Source: Azospirillaceae bacterium (GTDB taxonomy: Bacteria; Pseudomonadota; Alphaproteobacteria; Azospirillales; Azospirillaceae). From it: DNA of 64,000 nucleotides. A program made the translations under genes and the position numbers. The stretch is from the NCBI GenBank assembly GCA_028283825.1, contig JAPWJW010000002.1, positions 310,001-374,000 of the forward strand, given 5' to 3'. Shown here piece after piece: positions 16,906 to 26,051 of the stretch (within the stretch, counting starts at the first letter, position 1; each line of letters opens with the position of its first letter). The notes below the pieces were generated by a model that saw only the letters and a list, made by a program, of their open reading frames with translations, was not told where the DNA came from and ran no database searches.

Positions 16906-19032
16906 TCAAGACGCCTTGGGCAAGGGGGTGTTGGCGATTTCCAGCACCAGGCAGCAGCCGTCGATCCGGCCCTGGTCGTAATAGGCGCGGCCGTCGTGCA
17001 GTTCGGCGATGCGGCGCACCAGGTACAGGCCCACGCCGATGCCGGGGATGCGCTCGGCCGAGGACAGGCGCACGAACTTGCCGAAGATGCGCTCGCGGTC
17101 GGCCGGGGCCACGCCGCCGCCCTGGTCGATCACGCGCACGGCGCTGCGCCCGTCCGTCTGCGCCAGTTCCACCCGGATGGGCGCCCCGCTGGGGCCGTAC
17201 TTGGCGGCGTTTTCCAGCAGGTTGAGGATGGAGGTCTTCAGCAGGGCGGGGTCGCCCTGCACGTCGGCCGGCACGTCGCCGCTGATCTGCACCGCCTGCT
17301 CGGGGTGTGAGGCGCGCAGCGAGCGCACGGCCTCGCCCACCACCGCCTCCAGCCGCAGGGGCCGCGTTTCCAGGTGCAGGCCGGGGGACCGGTCGGTCTC
17401 ACGGCGCAGGCCGACCTCGATGATCTCCACCAGCCGGTCCACGGCGCGGCCCATGCGTTTCAGCAGGTCGCGGCCCTTGCTCTCGTCCGCCAGGCTGGCG
17501 GGGCCGCGCAACTGCATGATGTCGATGCCGGTGCGGATGATGGACACCGGCGTGCGGTATTCGTGCGACACCATGTCGATGAACTGGATCTGCTCCCGCA
17601 CCGCCTGGCGTTCGGCGGCCAGGGCCTGTTCCAGGCTTTCCTTGGCGGCCGACAGCTCGCGGGTGCGCAGCGCCACCATGTCCAGGGCCCGCTGCTCGGC
17701 ATGGACGGAGGCGGACAGGGCGGTGGCCAGGGCGGCCTTGCGTTCCTTCTCCAGCCGGCGCACGCGGTAGGCGATGGCGATGTTCATCAGGATCATGTGC
17801 ACCATCGACGACGCCTGGGATACCACCTCCATGCCCTGGAACTCCGGGATCAGGCCCAGGGTGCGCATAAAGCCCATCAGCGCCGCCATGCAGGCACATC
17901 CGAAGGCCAGGCTGTACATCAGGGCGCCGTGCTGGCCCCGCCGGGCCAGGTAGATGGCCGAGCCCAGATAAATGAACATGTAGGCGGAGGACACGGTGGC
18001 CAGCGAGGCGCCGGCCATGGTGTAGTAGCCGGCGAAGGTGGCGATGATGCCCAGGCCCCCCATGATGGCCGGAATGCGGTTCAGCAGGCTGATGAGGGGC
18101 AGCATCTCGCGCAGGCGCAGGAAATGCTCCGTCAGCAGCGCCCCGGTCAGGATGCCGCCGCAGACGGCGCAGCCGGTGACCATGTTGGCCAGTTGCGGCG
18201 CCACGCCGGGGAAGATCTGCGCCAGCGCGCCGAAGGAGCCCATGGCCAGGCCCAGCAGGCTGATCAGGTAGGCGCTGTAATAAAAATACACCCGGTCGTT
18301 CAGCCAGAAGCTGTAGATCAGGTTGGCGATCAGCACCGCCGACCCGACCCCCAGCAGGAAGCCCAGCCATAGGGATGAGCCGCCGAGATGGTTCATCAGC
18401 GGGATGTGGCGGTACAGCTGGCCGCTGAGGATGGTGGTGCTGGTGGTGTGGATGTGGACGTAGATCCACGCCTGGCCGGCGCCGTTGAAGGCCAGCGCCT
18501 GGGTGAAGGCGCGGTAGCGGACCAGGCGGTTTTCCGTGGGCTCGCTGTCGCCCTGCACCGTGCGGCCGTAGGCGGCGGCACTGCTGGGCGGCGGGGCGTC
18601 GGCCGGCGTCAGGGCGACGTAGATCTCCACCGTGTCCAGGAAGCTGGGCAGCAACTCCAGGTACCAGGTGTCGTCGGCGCCGGCGGGCCGGACCACGCGC
18701 AGGCGCACCCAGGTGTCGGTCAGGGTGAAGCCACGGCTGAGGTTGCCCTCCACCGGCTGGAAGTGGCGGCTGGCCGGCCCCATGGCCACGTCGGCCAGGG
18801 TCAGCGTCTCGCCGGCATCCACCAGATATTCCATATGGCCGGCGATGGGCAGGGAATCGGCGTCCTGGTCCAGGACCAGCGGCGCCTGCCCCCAGGGCCC
18901 GGTGTCGGCCGCCCTCGCGGCGACGGGCATCCAGGCCAGCAGCGCCCAGGCCAGCAGCAGCAGCCATACCCCCGCCGGCCAGGCCGTGCGGGGAAGGCGC
19001 GTCTGTCTTGGGGGCGGGCCGGACGCCGTCAT
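16906..19032 (-). CDS. Sensor histidine kinase with 7TMR-DISM sensor
   Basis: 708 aa. Signal peptide/first membrane helix at 20-42, a periplasmic 7TMR-DISM extracellular domain of about 150 residues, seven membrane helices (about 210-415), a coiled coil, a HisKA domain with the phospho-acceptor His in IDMVSHEYRTPVS, and a HATPase domain with N box (LLENAAKYG), G1 (VIDQGGGV) and G2 (GIGVGLYLV). The 7TMR-DISM class is thought to sense carbohydrates or other small ligands. It starts 15 nt after the response regulator on the same strand, so the two form a two-component pair with the regulator first. Confidence 0.93.
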   Translation of the reverse strand: MTASGPPPRQTRLPRTAWPAGVWLLLLAWALLAWMPVAARAADTGPWGQAPLVLDQDADSLPIAGHMEYLVDAGETLTLADVAMGPASRHFQPVEGNLSRGFTLTDTWVRLRVVRPAGADDTWYLELLPSFLDTVEIYVALTPADAPPPSSAAAYGRTVQGDSEPTENRLVRYRAFTQALAFNGAGQAWIYVHIHTTSTTILSGQLYRHIPLMNHLGGSSLWLGFLLGVGSAVLIANLIYSFWLNDRVYFYYSAYLISLLGLAMGSFGALAQIFPGVAPQLANMVTGCAVCGGILTGALLTEHFLRLREMLPLISLLNRIPAIMGGLGIIATFAGYYTMAGASLATVSSAYMFIYLGSAIYLARRGQHGALMYSLAFGCACMAALMGFMRTLGLIPEFQGMEVVSQASSMVHMILMNIAIAYRVRRLEKERKAALATALSASVHAEQRALDMVALRTRELSAAKESLEQALAAERQAVREQIQFIDMVSHEYRTPVSIIRTGIDIMQLRGPASLADESKGRDLLKRMGRAVDRLVEIIEVGLRRETDRSPGLHLETRPLRLEAVVGEAVRSLRASHPEQAVQISGDVPADVQGDPALLKTSILNLLENAAKYGPSGAPIRVELAQTDGRSAVRVIDQGGGVAPADRERIFGKFVRLSSAERIPGIGVGLYLVRRIAELHDGRAYYDQGRIDGCCLVLEIANTPLPKAS

Positions 19033-19047
19033 GGGTCTAAAAGATCG

Positions 19048-19791
19048 TCAAAGGTGCTTGATGGGGGCGGAGAACAGGTAACCCTTGGCATGGACCGTCT
19101 GAATAGGGAAGGGCTCACCCACCGCGCTCTCGATTTTGCGGCGGATGCGGCTGACCAGGGCGTCCAGGCCCCGGCTGCCCTGCACCGTGTTGGCGTAGTC
19201 CAGCATGTCCAGCAAAGCGGTGCGGTCCACCGCCCGCCCCGGTTCCTGCGTCAGCGCCATCACCAGGTCGAATTCCTTGGCGGTCAGCCGCACGGGCAGG
19301 CCACGGGGCGACTGGATGGCCCAGCGGGCGTTGTCCAGCACCCAGGCCTCGGCGGACGGGGCGGGTGCCGGCTGCATCTCGCCGTTTTCCGGCTGGGTCC
19401 CGACGCGGCGGGCCAGGTTGACGGCCGCCATCGCCAGTTCCCGGCAGTCCACCGGCTTGACGAAATACAGGTCGGCGCCGCTGGTGAAGCCCTTCAGCCG
19501 GTCATCCACGCGCGAGCGCGCGGTCAGGATGATCAGGCCCATGTTGGTGTTGGCGCGCAGGAAGCTGGCGATGGCGTAGCCGTCCTGGTCGGGCAGGCCG
19601 ATATCCAGGATGACGATGTCCGCCGGCTCCTTGGCGATGTGGCGGTAAAGCTCCAGACCCGACCCCGCCGTCGCCACGGACAACCCCTGGCTGCTCAAGC
19701 ATTGGGCCAGTAATTCCCGAAGGTCGGTATCATCTTCCACCAGGACCACGCGTGGGGCGTCGGCCTCTGATATCGCATCCAGGTCTGCCAT
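19048..19791 (-). CDS. OmpR-family response regulator
   Basis: 247 aa. The receiver domain (about 14-130) has acidic pocket residues in LVEDDTDL, phospho-acceptor Asp in VILDIGLPDQDG, Thr in ILTARS and Lys in YFVKPVD. A C-terminal winged-helix DNA-binding domain (about 150-245) contains LTAKEFDLVMALTQEPG and VSRIRRKIE. It pairs with the downstream 7TMR-DISM kinase. A 20-bp palindrome 54 nt upstream is a candidate autoregulatory site. Confidence 0.94.
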   Translation of the reverse strand: MADLDAISEADAPRVVLVEDDTDLRELLAQCLSSQGLSVATAGSGLELYRHIAKEPADIVILDIGLPDQDGYAIASFLRANTNMGLIILTARSRVDDRLKGFTSGADLYFVKPVDCRELAMAAVNLARRVGTQPENGEMQPAPAPSAEAWVLDNARWAIQSPRGLPVRLTAKEFDLVMALTQEPGRAVDRTALLDMLDYANTVQGSRGLDALVSRIRRKIESAVGEPFPIQTVHAKGYLFSAPIKHL

Positions 19792-20191
19792 GGTGATCTT
19801 TTCTACTGAAAGGTGCCGAGACTGTTTGTGGTTCGTTGGTTCTATGACTGAATTGATTCAGTCAGCCCCCCGCCCGGCGCGGTGGCCGGTACTATTGTAT
19901 GGGGATAGTCTAATTTTGTATTAATTTTATAGCAATATCCTAACGGCGGCTGTTTGCCCCGTCTCGGCATCCCGTCCAGGCGGCCGTCGGCCGGGGCGTG
20001 GCACTGTCCCGTTCCCGCATGGGGGCGATCCGCCGCCAGCCGCTATCCCCCTGTTTTTTATTGGGTCCGGGGGCGTGTTCGCCGTTGAATCTATCGGCAT
20101 GGTAGTATTAGCATCCCGCCTTCACGCGGGGCCGGCCGGGCATGGGCGGTTCTTGGGGCGTGACATCAGCCAAGGTCATGGGACGGAGCCG
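19792..20191. other. Promoter-bearing gap between divergent genes
   Basis: Contains the palindrome at 19845-19864 and a markedly A/T-rich island at 19909-19942, unusual for this genome. On the minus strand the island offers TTGCTA-N17-TAGACT, a plausible sigma-70-like promoter for the two-component pair. The frame of the next small gene is open from 20075, but those codons look non-native. Confidence 0.5.
19845..19864. promoter_or_regulatory. Perfect palindrome upstream of the response regulator
   Basis: Arms TGACTGAAT and ATTCAGTCA separated by TG, 9 of 9 complementary, beginning 54 nt before the response-regulator start and between it and the A/T-rich island. Position and symmetry suit an operator, possibly for autoregulation. 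Confidence 0.5.
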
Positions 20192-20485
20192 ATGGGGCAG
20201 GCAAGGCAACAGGCGCTGCTGCGCGCCGCCGAACAGTGCTACCGCGTGGCGTCCTCCGTTCCGTCGGGGGCGGAGCGCGACCTGTGGATTCGGCGCGGCG
20301 GCATGCTGGAGGCCGACGGCATCGCCGCCCTGGGTGTCTGCGTTTCGGCCGACGGTTCGCGGGCCGATCCCTGGATGACGCCGGTGTCGCCGCGGCGGGG
20401 AAACGCCAGCAGCGACACCTTGTCCGAGTCCCCGTCGGTCGACGCTGTGTCGGCCGACACCGACAATGTCGGAATGATCGATTAA
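20192..20485 (+). CDS. Small hypothetical protein upstream of ispA
   Basis: 97 aa from ATG 20192, preceded by GGACGGAG. The N-terminal half looks helical and native (RQQALLRAAEQCYRVASSVP, then ERDLWIRRGGMLEADGIAAL). The C-terminal third is Ser/Asp-rich and probably disordered. No family recognised. It sits where many alphaproteobacteria have xseB before ispA-dxs, but it does not resemble XseB. Moderate doubt that it is expressed. Confidence 0.45.
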   Translation: MGQARQQALLRAAEQCYRVASSVPSGAERDLWIRRGGMLEADGIAALGVCVSADGSRADPWMTPVSPRRGNASSDTLSESPSVDAVSADTDNVGMID

Positions 20486-20612
20486 TTACGCGCCGTTGCG
20501 CTTGCGCGTTCGTTCCTGCCCCAGCGTTTGTTACGGCCGGCGCAACGGCGCCTTGCGGACGCCAGTAATTGACACTGGCCCGGCGCTGGCGGAGTGTGCC
20601 CAGCATTGATTG

Positions 20613-21587
20613 ATGCATCCATCTTCGAGGTTTCTTCCAGTGACCGGCCTTGTTTCTTCCCCGGCGTCCTCCTCCACTTCCTCGGGCCGTTACCCCTCGG
20701 GTCGTGAATTGCTGGAGGCCATGGGCCTCGCCTCCCGCCAGACCGAACAGCGCATGGAATCCCTTTTGCCCCAGCCCGCCCGCTACATCGGCCGGGTGCA
20801 GGAGGCGGCACGTTACGCCGTGTTCGCGGGTGGCAAGCGCCTGCGCCCCTTCCTGGTGAAGTCGTCCTCCGCCTTGTTCGGCGTGTCCGAGGACAACTGG
20901 CTGCAGGCGGCGGCGGCGGTGGAGATGGTGCACACCTATAGCCTGGTGCATGACGACCTGCCCTGCATGGACGACGACACCCTGCGCCGGGGCAAGCCCA
21001 CCACCCATGTCCAGTTCGATGAGGCGACGGCGCTGCTGGCCGGCGACGCCCTGCTGACCCTGGCGTTCGAGGTGCTGTCCCTGCCGGCGGCCCACACCGA
21101 TCCCGCGGTGCGCTGCGCCCTGATCGCCAAGCTGGCCCAGGCCGGCGGCACGCTGGGCATGATCGGCGGCCAAATGATGGACATGGAAGCGCCCAATTCC
21201 GACTTCGGCTACGATGAGATCCTGACGCTGCAGAAGCTGAAGACGGGCGCCCTGTTTGAGTTCTGCTGCGAGGCCGGGCCCATCCTGGGCGGCGCCAGCG
21301 AGACGGAACGGGCCATCCTGCGCGATTATGCAGCGGACTTCGGCCTGGTCTTCCAGATCTCCGACGATTTGATCGACGCCGTCGGCGACAGCGCCAAGGC
21401 GGGCAAGACCGTGGGCAAGGACGATGCCCAGGGCAAGGCCACCCTGATCTCCCTGCTGGGTTTGGACGCCGCGCGGGCCAAGGTGGTCGAGCTGGCGGAA
21501 CAGGCGGCGGCCCGCCTGGATGGTTTCGGTCCGGCGGCGGATTCGTTGCGCGGCCTGCCTTTCATGCTGATCGACCGGGAGTCGTGA
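20613..21587 (+). CDS. ispA: Farnesyl diphosphate synthase (polyprenyl synthase family)
   Basis: 324 aa from ATG 20613; a GTG at 20640 is an alternative. It condenses isopentenyl and dimethylallyl diphosphate to farnesyl diphosphate (geranylgeranyl not excluded). First Asp-rich motif DDLPCMDDD with RRGKPT following; second Asp-rich motif DDLIDAVGD; GGKRLRP near the N-terminus binds isopentenyl diphosphate. It lies 78 nt upstream of dxs and shares the pathway: its product is the substrate of HpnD further on. Confidence 0.94.
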   Translation: MHPSSRFLPVTGLVSSPASSSTSSGRYPSGRELLEAMGLASRQTEQRMESLLPQPARYIGRVQEAARYAVFAGGKRLRPFLVKSSSALFGVSEDNWLQAAAAVEMVHTYSLVHDDLPCMDDDTLRRGKPTTHVQFDEATALLAGDALLTLAFEVLSLPAAHTDPAVRCALIAKLAQAGGTLGMIGGQMMDMEAPNSDFGYDEILTLQKLKTGALFEFCCEAGPILGGASETERAILRDYAADFGLVFQISDDLIDAVGDSAKAGKTVGKDDAQGKATLISLLGLDAARAKVVELAEQAAARLDGFGPAADSLRGLPFMLIDRES

Positions 21588-21665
21588 TTTTTCACGACCT
21601 GTGCAAAAGTGTTTTTCTGGCACCGGCCCGTCAGAGGCCGGTTAGAATTATTTGGGAGCCGATGA

Positions 21666-23576
21666 ATGGCGACGAAGACCCCGCTGTTGGACCTGTGTCC
21701 GACGCCTGACCGCCTGCGCGAGCTGCGTCCGGAGCAGTTGGTCCAGCTGGCGGATGAGCTGCGGTCCGAGACGATCGACGCGGTGTCGGTGACGGGTGGC
21801 CACCTGGGCGCCGGCCTGGGCGTGGTGGAACTGACGGTGGCGCTGCACTACGTGTTCGACACGCCGGCGGACCGCATCATCTGGGACGTTGGCCACCAGG
21901 CCTACCCGCACAAGATCCTGACCGGGCGCCGCGACCGCATCCGCACCCTGCGCACGGGCGGCGGCCTGTCGGGCTTCACCCGCCGGTCGGAGAGCGAGTA
22001 CGACCCGTTCGGGGCCGCCCACAGCTCCACCTCCATCTCCGCCGGTTTGGGCATGGCGCTGGCGCGCGACCTGTCGGGTGCCAAGAACCATGTCATCGCG
22101 GTGATCGGCGACGGTTCCATCTCCGCCGGCATGGCGTATGAGGCGATGAACAACGCTGGCGCCCTGGGCTCCCGCCTGGTGGTGATCCTGAACGACAACG
22201 ACATGTCGATCGCCCCGCCGGTGGGTGCCGTGTCCGGCTACCTGGCCCGCCTGGTCAGCAGCAGCCAGTACCGCAACCTGCGCGACATCGGCCGCCAGGT
22301 GGCGGAACGCCTGCCGCGTCCCCTGCAGAACGCCGCCCGCCGGGTTGAGGAATACGCCCGCGGCATGGTGATGGGCGGGACGCTGTTCGAGGAACTGGGC
22401 TTCTATTACGTGGGCCCGGTGGACGGGCATGACCTGGACCAGCTGGTTCCCATCCTGGAGAACATCCGGGATGAGCCGAACGGCCGTCCGGTGCTGATCC
22501 ACGCGGTGACGCAGAAGGGCAAGGGCTACGCCCCGGCGGAGGCGTCGGCCGACAAGCTGCACGCGGTGGGGCGGTTCGACGTGGTGACGGGCGCCCAGGC
22601 CAAGGCCAAGGCGAACGCGCCGACATACACCCGCGTCTTCGCCGACAGCCTGATCAAGGAGGCCAAGGCCGACGACAAGGTGGTGGCGATCACGGCGGCG
22701 ATGCCGTCGGGCACGGGTCTGGACCTGTTCGGCCAGGCGTTCCCGACGCGGACCTTCGACACGGGCATCGCGGAGCAGCACGCGGTGACGTTCGCGGCGG
22801 GCATGGCGACGGAAGGCTACAAGCCGTTCGTGGCGATCTATTCGACCTTCCTGCAACGCGGCTACGACCAGCTGGTGCACGACGTGGCCTTGCAGAACCT
22901 GCCGGTCCGCTTCGCCATGGACCGTGCCGGCCTGGTGGGGGCGGACGGCGCCACGCACGCCGGCGCCTTCGACCTGGCCTATCTCTGCTGCCTGCCCAAC
23001 ATGGTGGTGATGGCGGCGGCGGATGAGGCGGAACTGGTGCACATGGTGGCGACCAGCGTCGCCCATGACAGCGGCCCCATCGCGCTGCGCTACCCGCGTG
23101 GCGAGGGCGTGGGCATCGAGATGCCGGAGAAGGGCGAGGTCCTGCCCATCGGCAAGGGCCGCATCGTCCGCCAGGGTACTACCGTGGCGCTGCTGAGCCT
23201 GGGCACGCGCCTGGGTGAGGCCTTGAAGGCGGCGGAAGAGCTGGGGTCGCGCGGCCTGTCGACGACGGTGGCGGACGCGCGCTTCGCCAAGCCGATCGAC
23301 CGGGAACTGGTTCGCCAGTTGGCGGTTGAGCATGACGTGCTGGTGACGATCGAGGAAGGGTCCGTGGGTGGCTTCGGCGCCCAGGTGATGCAGTACCTGG
23401 CGGAAGAGGGCCTGTTCGACGCCGGCCTGAAGTTCCGCCCCCTGGTCCTGCCCGACCGCTATCAGGAGCACGACAGCCCCGCCAAGCAGTATGACGAGGC
23501 CGGCCTGAACGCCAACGGCATCGTCGATACCGTGCTGAAGGCCTTGGGCGCCAACGCGCAGGTGAGGACCGCATGA
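21666..23576 (+). CDS. dxs: 1-deoxy-D-xylulose-5-phosphate synthase
   Basis: 636 aa, full length. Thiamine diphosphate enzyme joining pyruvate and glyceraldehyde 3-phosphate, the first step of the MEP pathway. ThDP motif [18 protein letters not shown] near residue 154, the DXS opening [35 protein letters not shown] in the pyrimidine-binding domain, and a transketolase C domain. The stop overlaps hpnM (ATGA), so dxs and hpnM are coupled; precursor supply and hopanoid transport are in one transcript. Confidence 0.96.
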   Translation: MATKTPLLDLCPTPDRLRELRPEQLVQLADELRSETIDAVSVTGGHLGAGLGVVELTVALHYVFDTPADRIIWDVGHQAYPHKILTGRRDRIRTLRTGGGLSGFTRRSESEYDPFGAAHSSTSISAGLGMALARDLSGAKNHVIAVIGDGSISAGMAYEAMNNAGALGSRLVVILNDNDMSIAPPVGAVSGYLARLVSSSQYRNLRDIGRQVAERLPRPLQNAARRVEEYARGMVMGGTLFEELGFYYVGPVDGHDLDQLVPILENIRDEPNGRPVLIHAVTQKGKGYAPAEASADKLHAVGRFDVVTGAQAKAKANAPTYTRVFADSLIKEAKADDKVVAITAAMPSGTGLDLFGQAFPTRTFDTGIAEQHAVTFAAGMATEGYKPFVAIYSTFLQRGYDQLVHDVALQNLPVRFAMDRAGLVGADGATHAGAFDLAYLCCLPNMVVMAAADEAELVHMVATSVAHDSGPIALRYPRGEGVGIEMPEKGEVLPIGKGRIVRQGTTVALLSLGTRLGEALKAAEELGSRGLSTTVADARFAKPIDRELVRQLAVEHDVLVTIEEGSVGGFGAQVMQYLAEEGLFDAGLKFRPLVLPDRYQEHDSPAKQYDEAGLNANGIVDTVLKALGANAQVRTA

Positions 23577-24247
23577 CACGAACCGTAAGGGTGGACGTTG
23601 CCAAGGGCCGCGCTGTGGCGGCGGCCCTGCTTTCCCTGGCCCTGGCCGGGCCCATGGTCGGCATGCCCATGCCGGCCGCCGCCCAGGACGCGGCGTCCCC
23701 CGAGGCGGGCGATCCGGCGGTCGCCCGGATCAAGGGTTTCTACGACGTGCTGCTCAGCTGCATGAAGAACGCCAAGCAGCTGGGCGTGAAGGGCCGTGCG
23801 GAAAAGCTGGCCCCGGCCGTCAAGGACACCTTTGACATGGGCACCATGACCCGCCTGGCCGTGGGGCCGGGCTGGGCCAAGTTTTCGCCGGAACAGCAGC
23901 AGGCCGCCATCGACGCCTTCACCGAGGTGACGGTGGCGACCTACGCCAACCAGTTCGACGGCTATAACGGTGAGACGTTCGACGTGGCACCCGCGCCCAA
24001 GGCGCGCGGGGCCGACAAGATCGTCGAGACCAAGCTGACGCCCAAGGACCAGCCGGCGGTGCCGCTGAACTACCTGATGCGTGGTGCCGGCGGCGACGCC
24101 CGCGTCGTCGACGTCTACCTGAACGGCACCATCAGCCAGTTGGCCACCCGCCGGTCGGAGTTCACCTCCGTCGTGGCGCAGAGCGGCCCCGATGGTTTGG
24201 CCCAAAGCCTGAAGAAGCAGGCGCAGCAGCTGCTTTCCGGCAGCTGA
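23573..24247 (+). CDS. hpnM: Hopanoid-associated MlaC-like periplasmic protein
   Basis: 224 aa with a Sec signal peptide (cleavage near AAAQDA, residue 44) and an MlaC/Ttg2D lipid-binding domain: [19 protein letters not shown], then [17 protein letters not shown]. MlaC-type proteins ferry phospholipids across the periplasm; members in hopanoid loci are named HpnM and presumed to carry hopanoids or help lipid asymmetry. Overlaps dxs and is followed by a terminator, so it ends the ispA-dxs-hpnM unit. Confidence 0.88.
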   Translation: MTRTVRVDVAKGRAVAAALLSLALAGPMVGMPMPAAAQDAASPEAGDPAVARIKGFYDVLLSCMKNAKQLGVKGRAEKLAPAVKDTFDMGTMTRLAVGPGWAKFSPEQQQAAIDAFTEVTVATYANQFDGYNGETFDVAPAPKARGADKIVETKLTPKDQPAVPLNYLMRGAGGDARVVDVYLNGTISQLATRRSEFTSVVAQSGPDGLAQSLKKQAQQLLSGS

Positions 24248-24273
24248 GGCCAGCGATTCAGGTTTGTGGAAAA

Positions 24274-24319
24274 GAGGGGCCTGGCCTTCCGAAGGGAGGG
24301 CCGGGCCCTTTGGCGTTTT
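24274..24319 (+). terminator. Terminator after hpnM
   Basis: Near-perfect G/C stem GAGGGGCCTGGCCTTCC against GGGAGGGCCGGGCCCTTT with a 3-4 nt loop, then TTTGGCGTTTT. It starts 27 nt after the hpnM stop. Confidence 0.85.
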
Positions 24320-24355
24320 GGGTGGCCGAATTAATAAAACAAAAATCGTATAGGA

Positions 24356-24384
24356 TTGACGCCCTTCCGAGTCGTCGCCATAGT
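24356..24384 (+). promoter_or_regulatory. Candidate sigma-70 promoter for the GH5 gene
   Basis: TTGACG, a 17-nt spacer, then CATAGT, in an A/T-rich island just after the hpnM terminator. The next + strand gene is the GH5 enzyme about 280 nt on, with repeat copy 5 inside the presumed leader. Confidence 0.4.
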
Positions 24385-24524
24385 GCAATTAACGGGCGAT
24401 TAATATGATAAACGGGAGCGGGCGAACGCGGCCTTGAAGGCCGGCGCCACCAAGATCACCAACCATTCTGTTCGACATCGGAAGCGGCGCCGCGCTGGTC
24501 CGCGATGGGGCGCGTCCTGGTACC

Positions 24525-24644
24525 AGCGGCATGAAACCTCATGCCGCTGTAGGCCGCGACCGCGGCCGCCGGAGCCTTTCGGGGAACGGAGTGGACTGAA
24601 AGGCGAGGAAGCCAAGCCGGTGGACACCGGCGCCGGCGTCTGGG
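24525..24644 (+). repeat. Dispersed multi-hairpin repeat, copy 5 (full form)
   Basis: Hairpins in order: a GCGGCATGA/TCATGCCGC, b GGCCGCG/CGCGGCC, c GCCTTTC/GAAAGGC, d GCCGGT/ACCGGC. It ends 21 nt before the GH5 start, so unlike most copies it lies in a 5' leader. Confidence 0.87.
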
Positions 24645-24665
24645 GAACAAATAAAAAAGGGAGGA

Positions 24666-25874
24666 ATGATGTTGATTGGCCAGGTGTATGACCCGGATCG
24701 TCGGCGCCTGTTGGCGCGGATGGGCGACGTGGCGTTGGCGGCGGCGGGGCTGGCCGGCATGACCGCCTTCGCCGGCTGTTCGCAGGAACGGTTCGACGGG
24801 CCCGCCGACGGGCCTGCGGAAGGGTCCTGGCCGCTGGCCACCAACGCGCGCCTGCCGCGCTGGCGCGGTTTCAACCTGCTGGAAAAATTCACGCTGGCCC
24901 ATGACCAGCCCTATCGCGAGGCCGATTTCGACCTGATCGCCGATTGGGGCTTCAACTTCGTGCGCCTGCCCCTGGACTACCGCATCTGGACGCGGCCCGA
25001 CGGCGGCATCCGCGAACGGCCGTTGCGCCAGATCGATGAGGCCCTGGCCTGGGCGCGCCAGCGGGGCATCCACGTGGCGCTGTGCCTGCACCGCGCGCCC
25101 GGCTATTGCGTCAACCCGCCGAAGGAGGCGGGCGATCTGTGGGGGCCGGAAAGCCCGGAGAACGACGCCGTGCGCCAGCGCTTCGCCCAGCAATGGGGCC
25201 TGTTCGCGCAGCGCTACCGCACGGTCGATGCCCGCCACCTGTCCTTCAACCTGATCAATGAGCCGCCGGACGTGACGGGGGCGGCCTATGTCCGGGCGGT
25301 CACCGGTGCGGTGGCCGCCATCCGCGCCACCAGCCCGGACCGCGTCATCATCGCCGACGGAACCCAGGGCGGTCGCCGGCCCGTTCCCGAACTGCGCCCC
25401 CTGGGCCTGGCCCAGGGCACCCGGGGCTATGAGCCCTTCCACATCAGCCATTACAAGGCCGGCTGGGTGAAGGGGTCGGATGCCTGGCCCGTGCCGACAT
25501 GGCCCATGCCGCCGCTGGTGCCGGGCGCCCATGTGGACGGCCTGCCGGTGACGGATGTCGCCAGCCTTCAGCGCGAATGCATCCAGCCCTGGGCGGACCT
25601 GGCGGCCACCGGTGTGGGTGTCATCGTCGGGGAATGGGGCGCCTATCGTTACACCCCGCACCCGGTGGTCCTGGCCTGGACACGGGACTGCCTGGCCGCC
25701 TGGCGCGCGGCCGGCTGGGGCTGGTGCCTATGGAACATGCGGGGCGATTTCGGCGTGATGGACAGCCGTCGGCCCGACGTCCGCTACGAGGCGGTGGACG
25801 GCCACCAGCTGGACCGCGCCCTGCTGGAATGCCTGCGCGAGGATCTGGCGCTCGCCCCCGTGGGCGCAACCTAA
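24666..25874 (+). CDS. Exported glycoside hydrolase family 5 (cellulase-like)
   Basis: 402 aa. The N-terminus has a twin-arginine-like RRRLLARMG, a hydrophobic stretch and a lipobox-like AFAGC (Cys at 39), suggesting a Tat-exported lipoprotein. The catalytic domain is a TIM barrel of the GH5 type: WGFNFVRLPLDY, LHRAPG, acid/base Glu in LINEPPD and nucleophile Glu in VIVGEWGAYR. GH5 enzymes cleave beta-glucans or mannans; the substrate here is unknown. GGAGG precedes two adjacent ATG codons, the second being better spaced. Flanked by repeat copies 5 and 6 and lying between hpnM and mlaA, an unexpected place for a glycosidase. Confidence 0.88.
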   Translation: MMLIGQVYDPDRRRLLARMGDVALAAAGLAGMTAFAGCSQERFDGPADGPAEGSWPLATNARLPRWRGFNLLEKFTLAHDQPYREADFDLIADWGFNFVRLPLDYRIWTRPDGGIRERPLRQIDEALAWARQRGIHVALCLHRAPGYCVNPPKEAGDLWGPESPENDAVRQRFAQQWGLFAQRYRTVDARHLSFNLINEPPDVTGAAYVRAVTGAVAAIRATSPDRVIIADGTQGGRRPVPELRPLGLAQGTRGYEPFHISHYKAGWVKGSDAWPVPTWPMPPLVPGAHVDGLPVTDVASLQRECIQPWADLAATGVGVIVGEWGAYRYTPHPVVLAWTRDCLAAWRAAGWGWCLWNMRGDFGVMDSRRPDVRYEAVDGHQLDRALLECLREDLALAPVGAT

Positions 25875-25888
25875 GGCACCTTCATATC

Positions 25889-26017
25889 AGCGGCATGAGG
25901 CCTTGCCTCATGCCGCTGTAGGCCGCGACCGCGGCCGCCGGAGATTTCCGGGGAGCGTAGCGGACTGGAAATCGAGGAAGGCAAGCCGGCGGATGCCGGC
26001 GCCCGCCGATTGAGGGG
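25889..26017 (+). repeat. Dispersed multi-hairpin repeat, copy 6 (full form)
   Basis: Hairpins: a GCGGCATGAGG/CCTCATGCCGC, b GGCCGCG/CGCGGCC, c GATTTCC/GGAAATC, d GCCGGC/GCCGGC, end TTGAGGG. It sits between the convergent GH5 and mlaA genes; its TTGAGGG end faces the mlaA stop. Confidence 0.88.
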
Positions 26018-26044
26018 GCCGTTGATCGGTCACGATCAACGGCC
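26017..26044 (-). terminator. Hairpin after the mlaA-like gene
   Basis: Perfect 11-bp inverted repeat GGCCGTTGATC/GATCAACGGCC with a 6-nt loop, 7 nt past the stop of the minus-strand gene. No T-run follows, so it may be a Rho-independent-like pause or a 3'-end stabiliser, continuing directly into repeat copy 6. Confidence 0.55.
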
Positions 26045-26051
26045 ACGCGTC

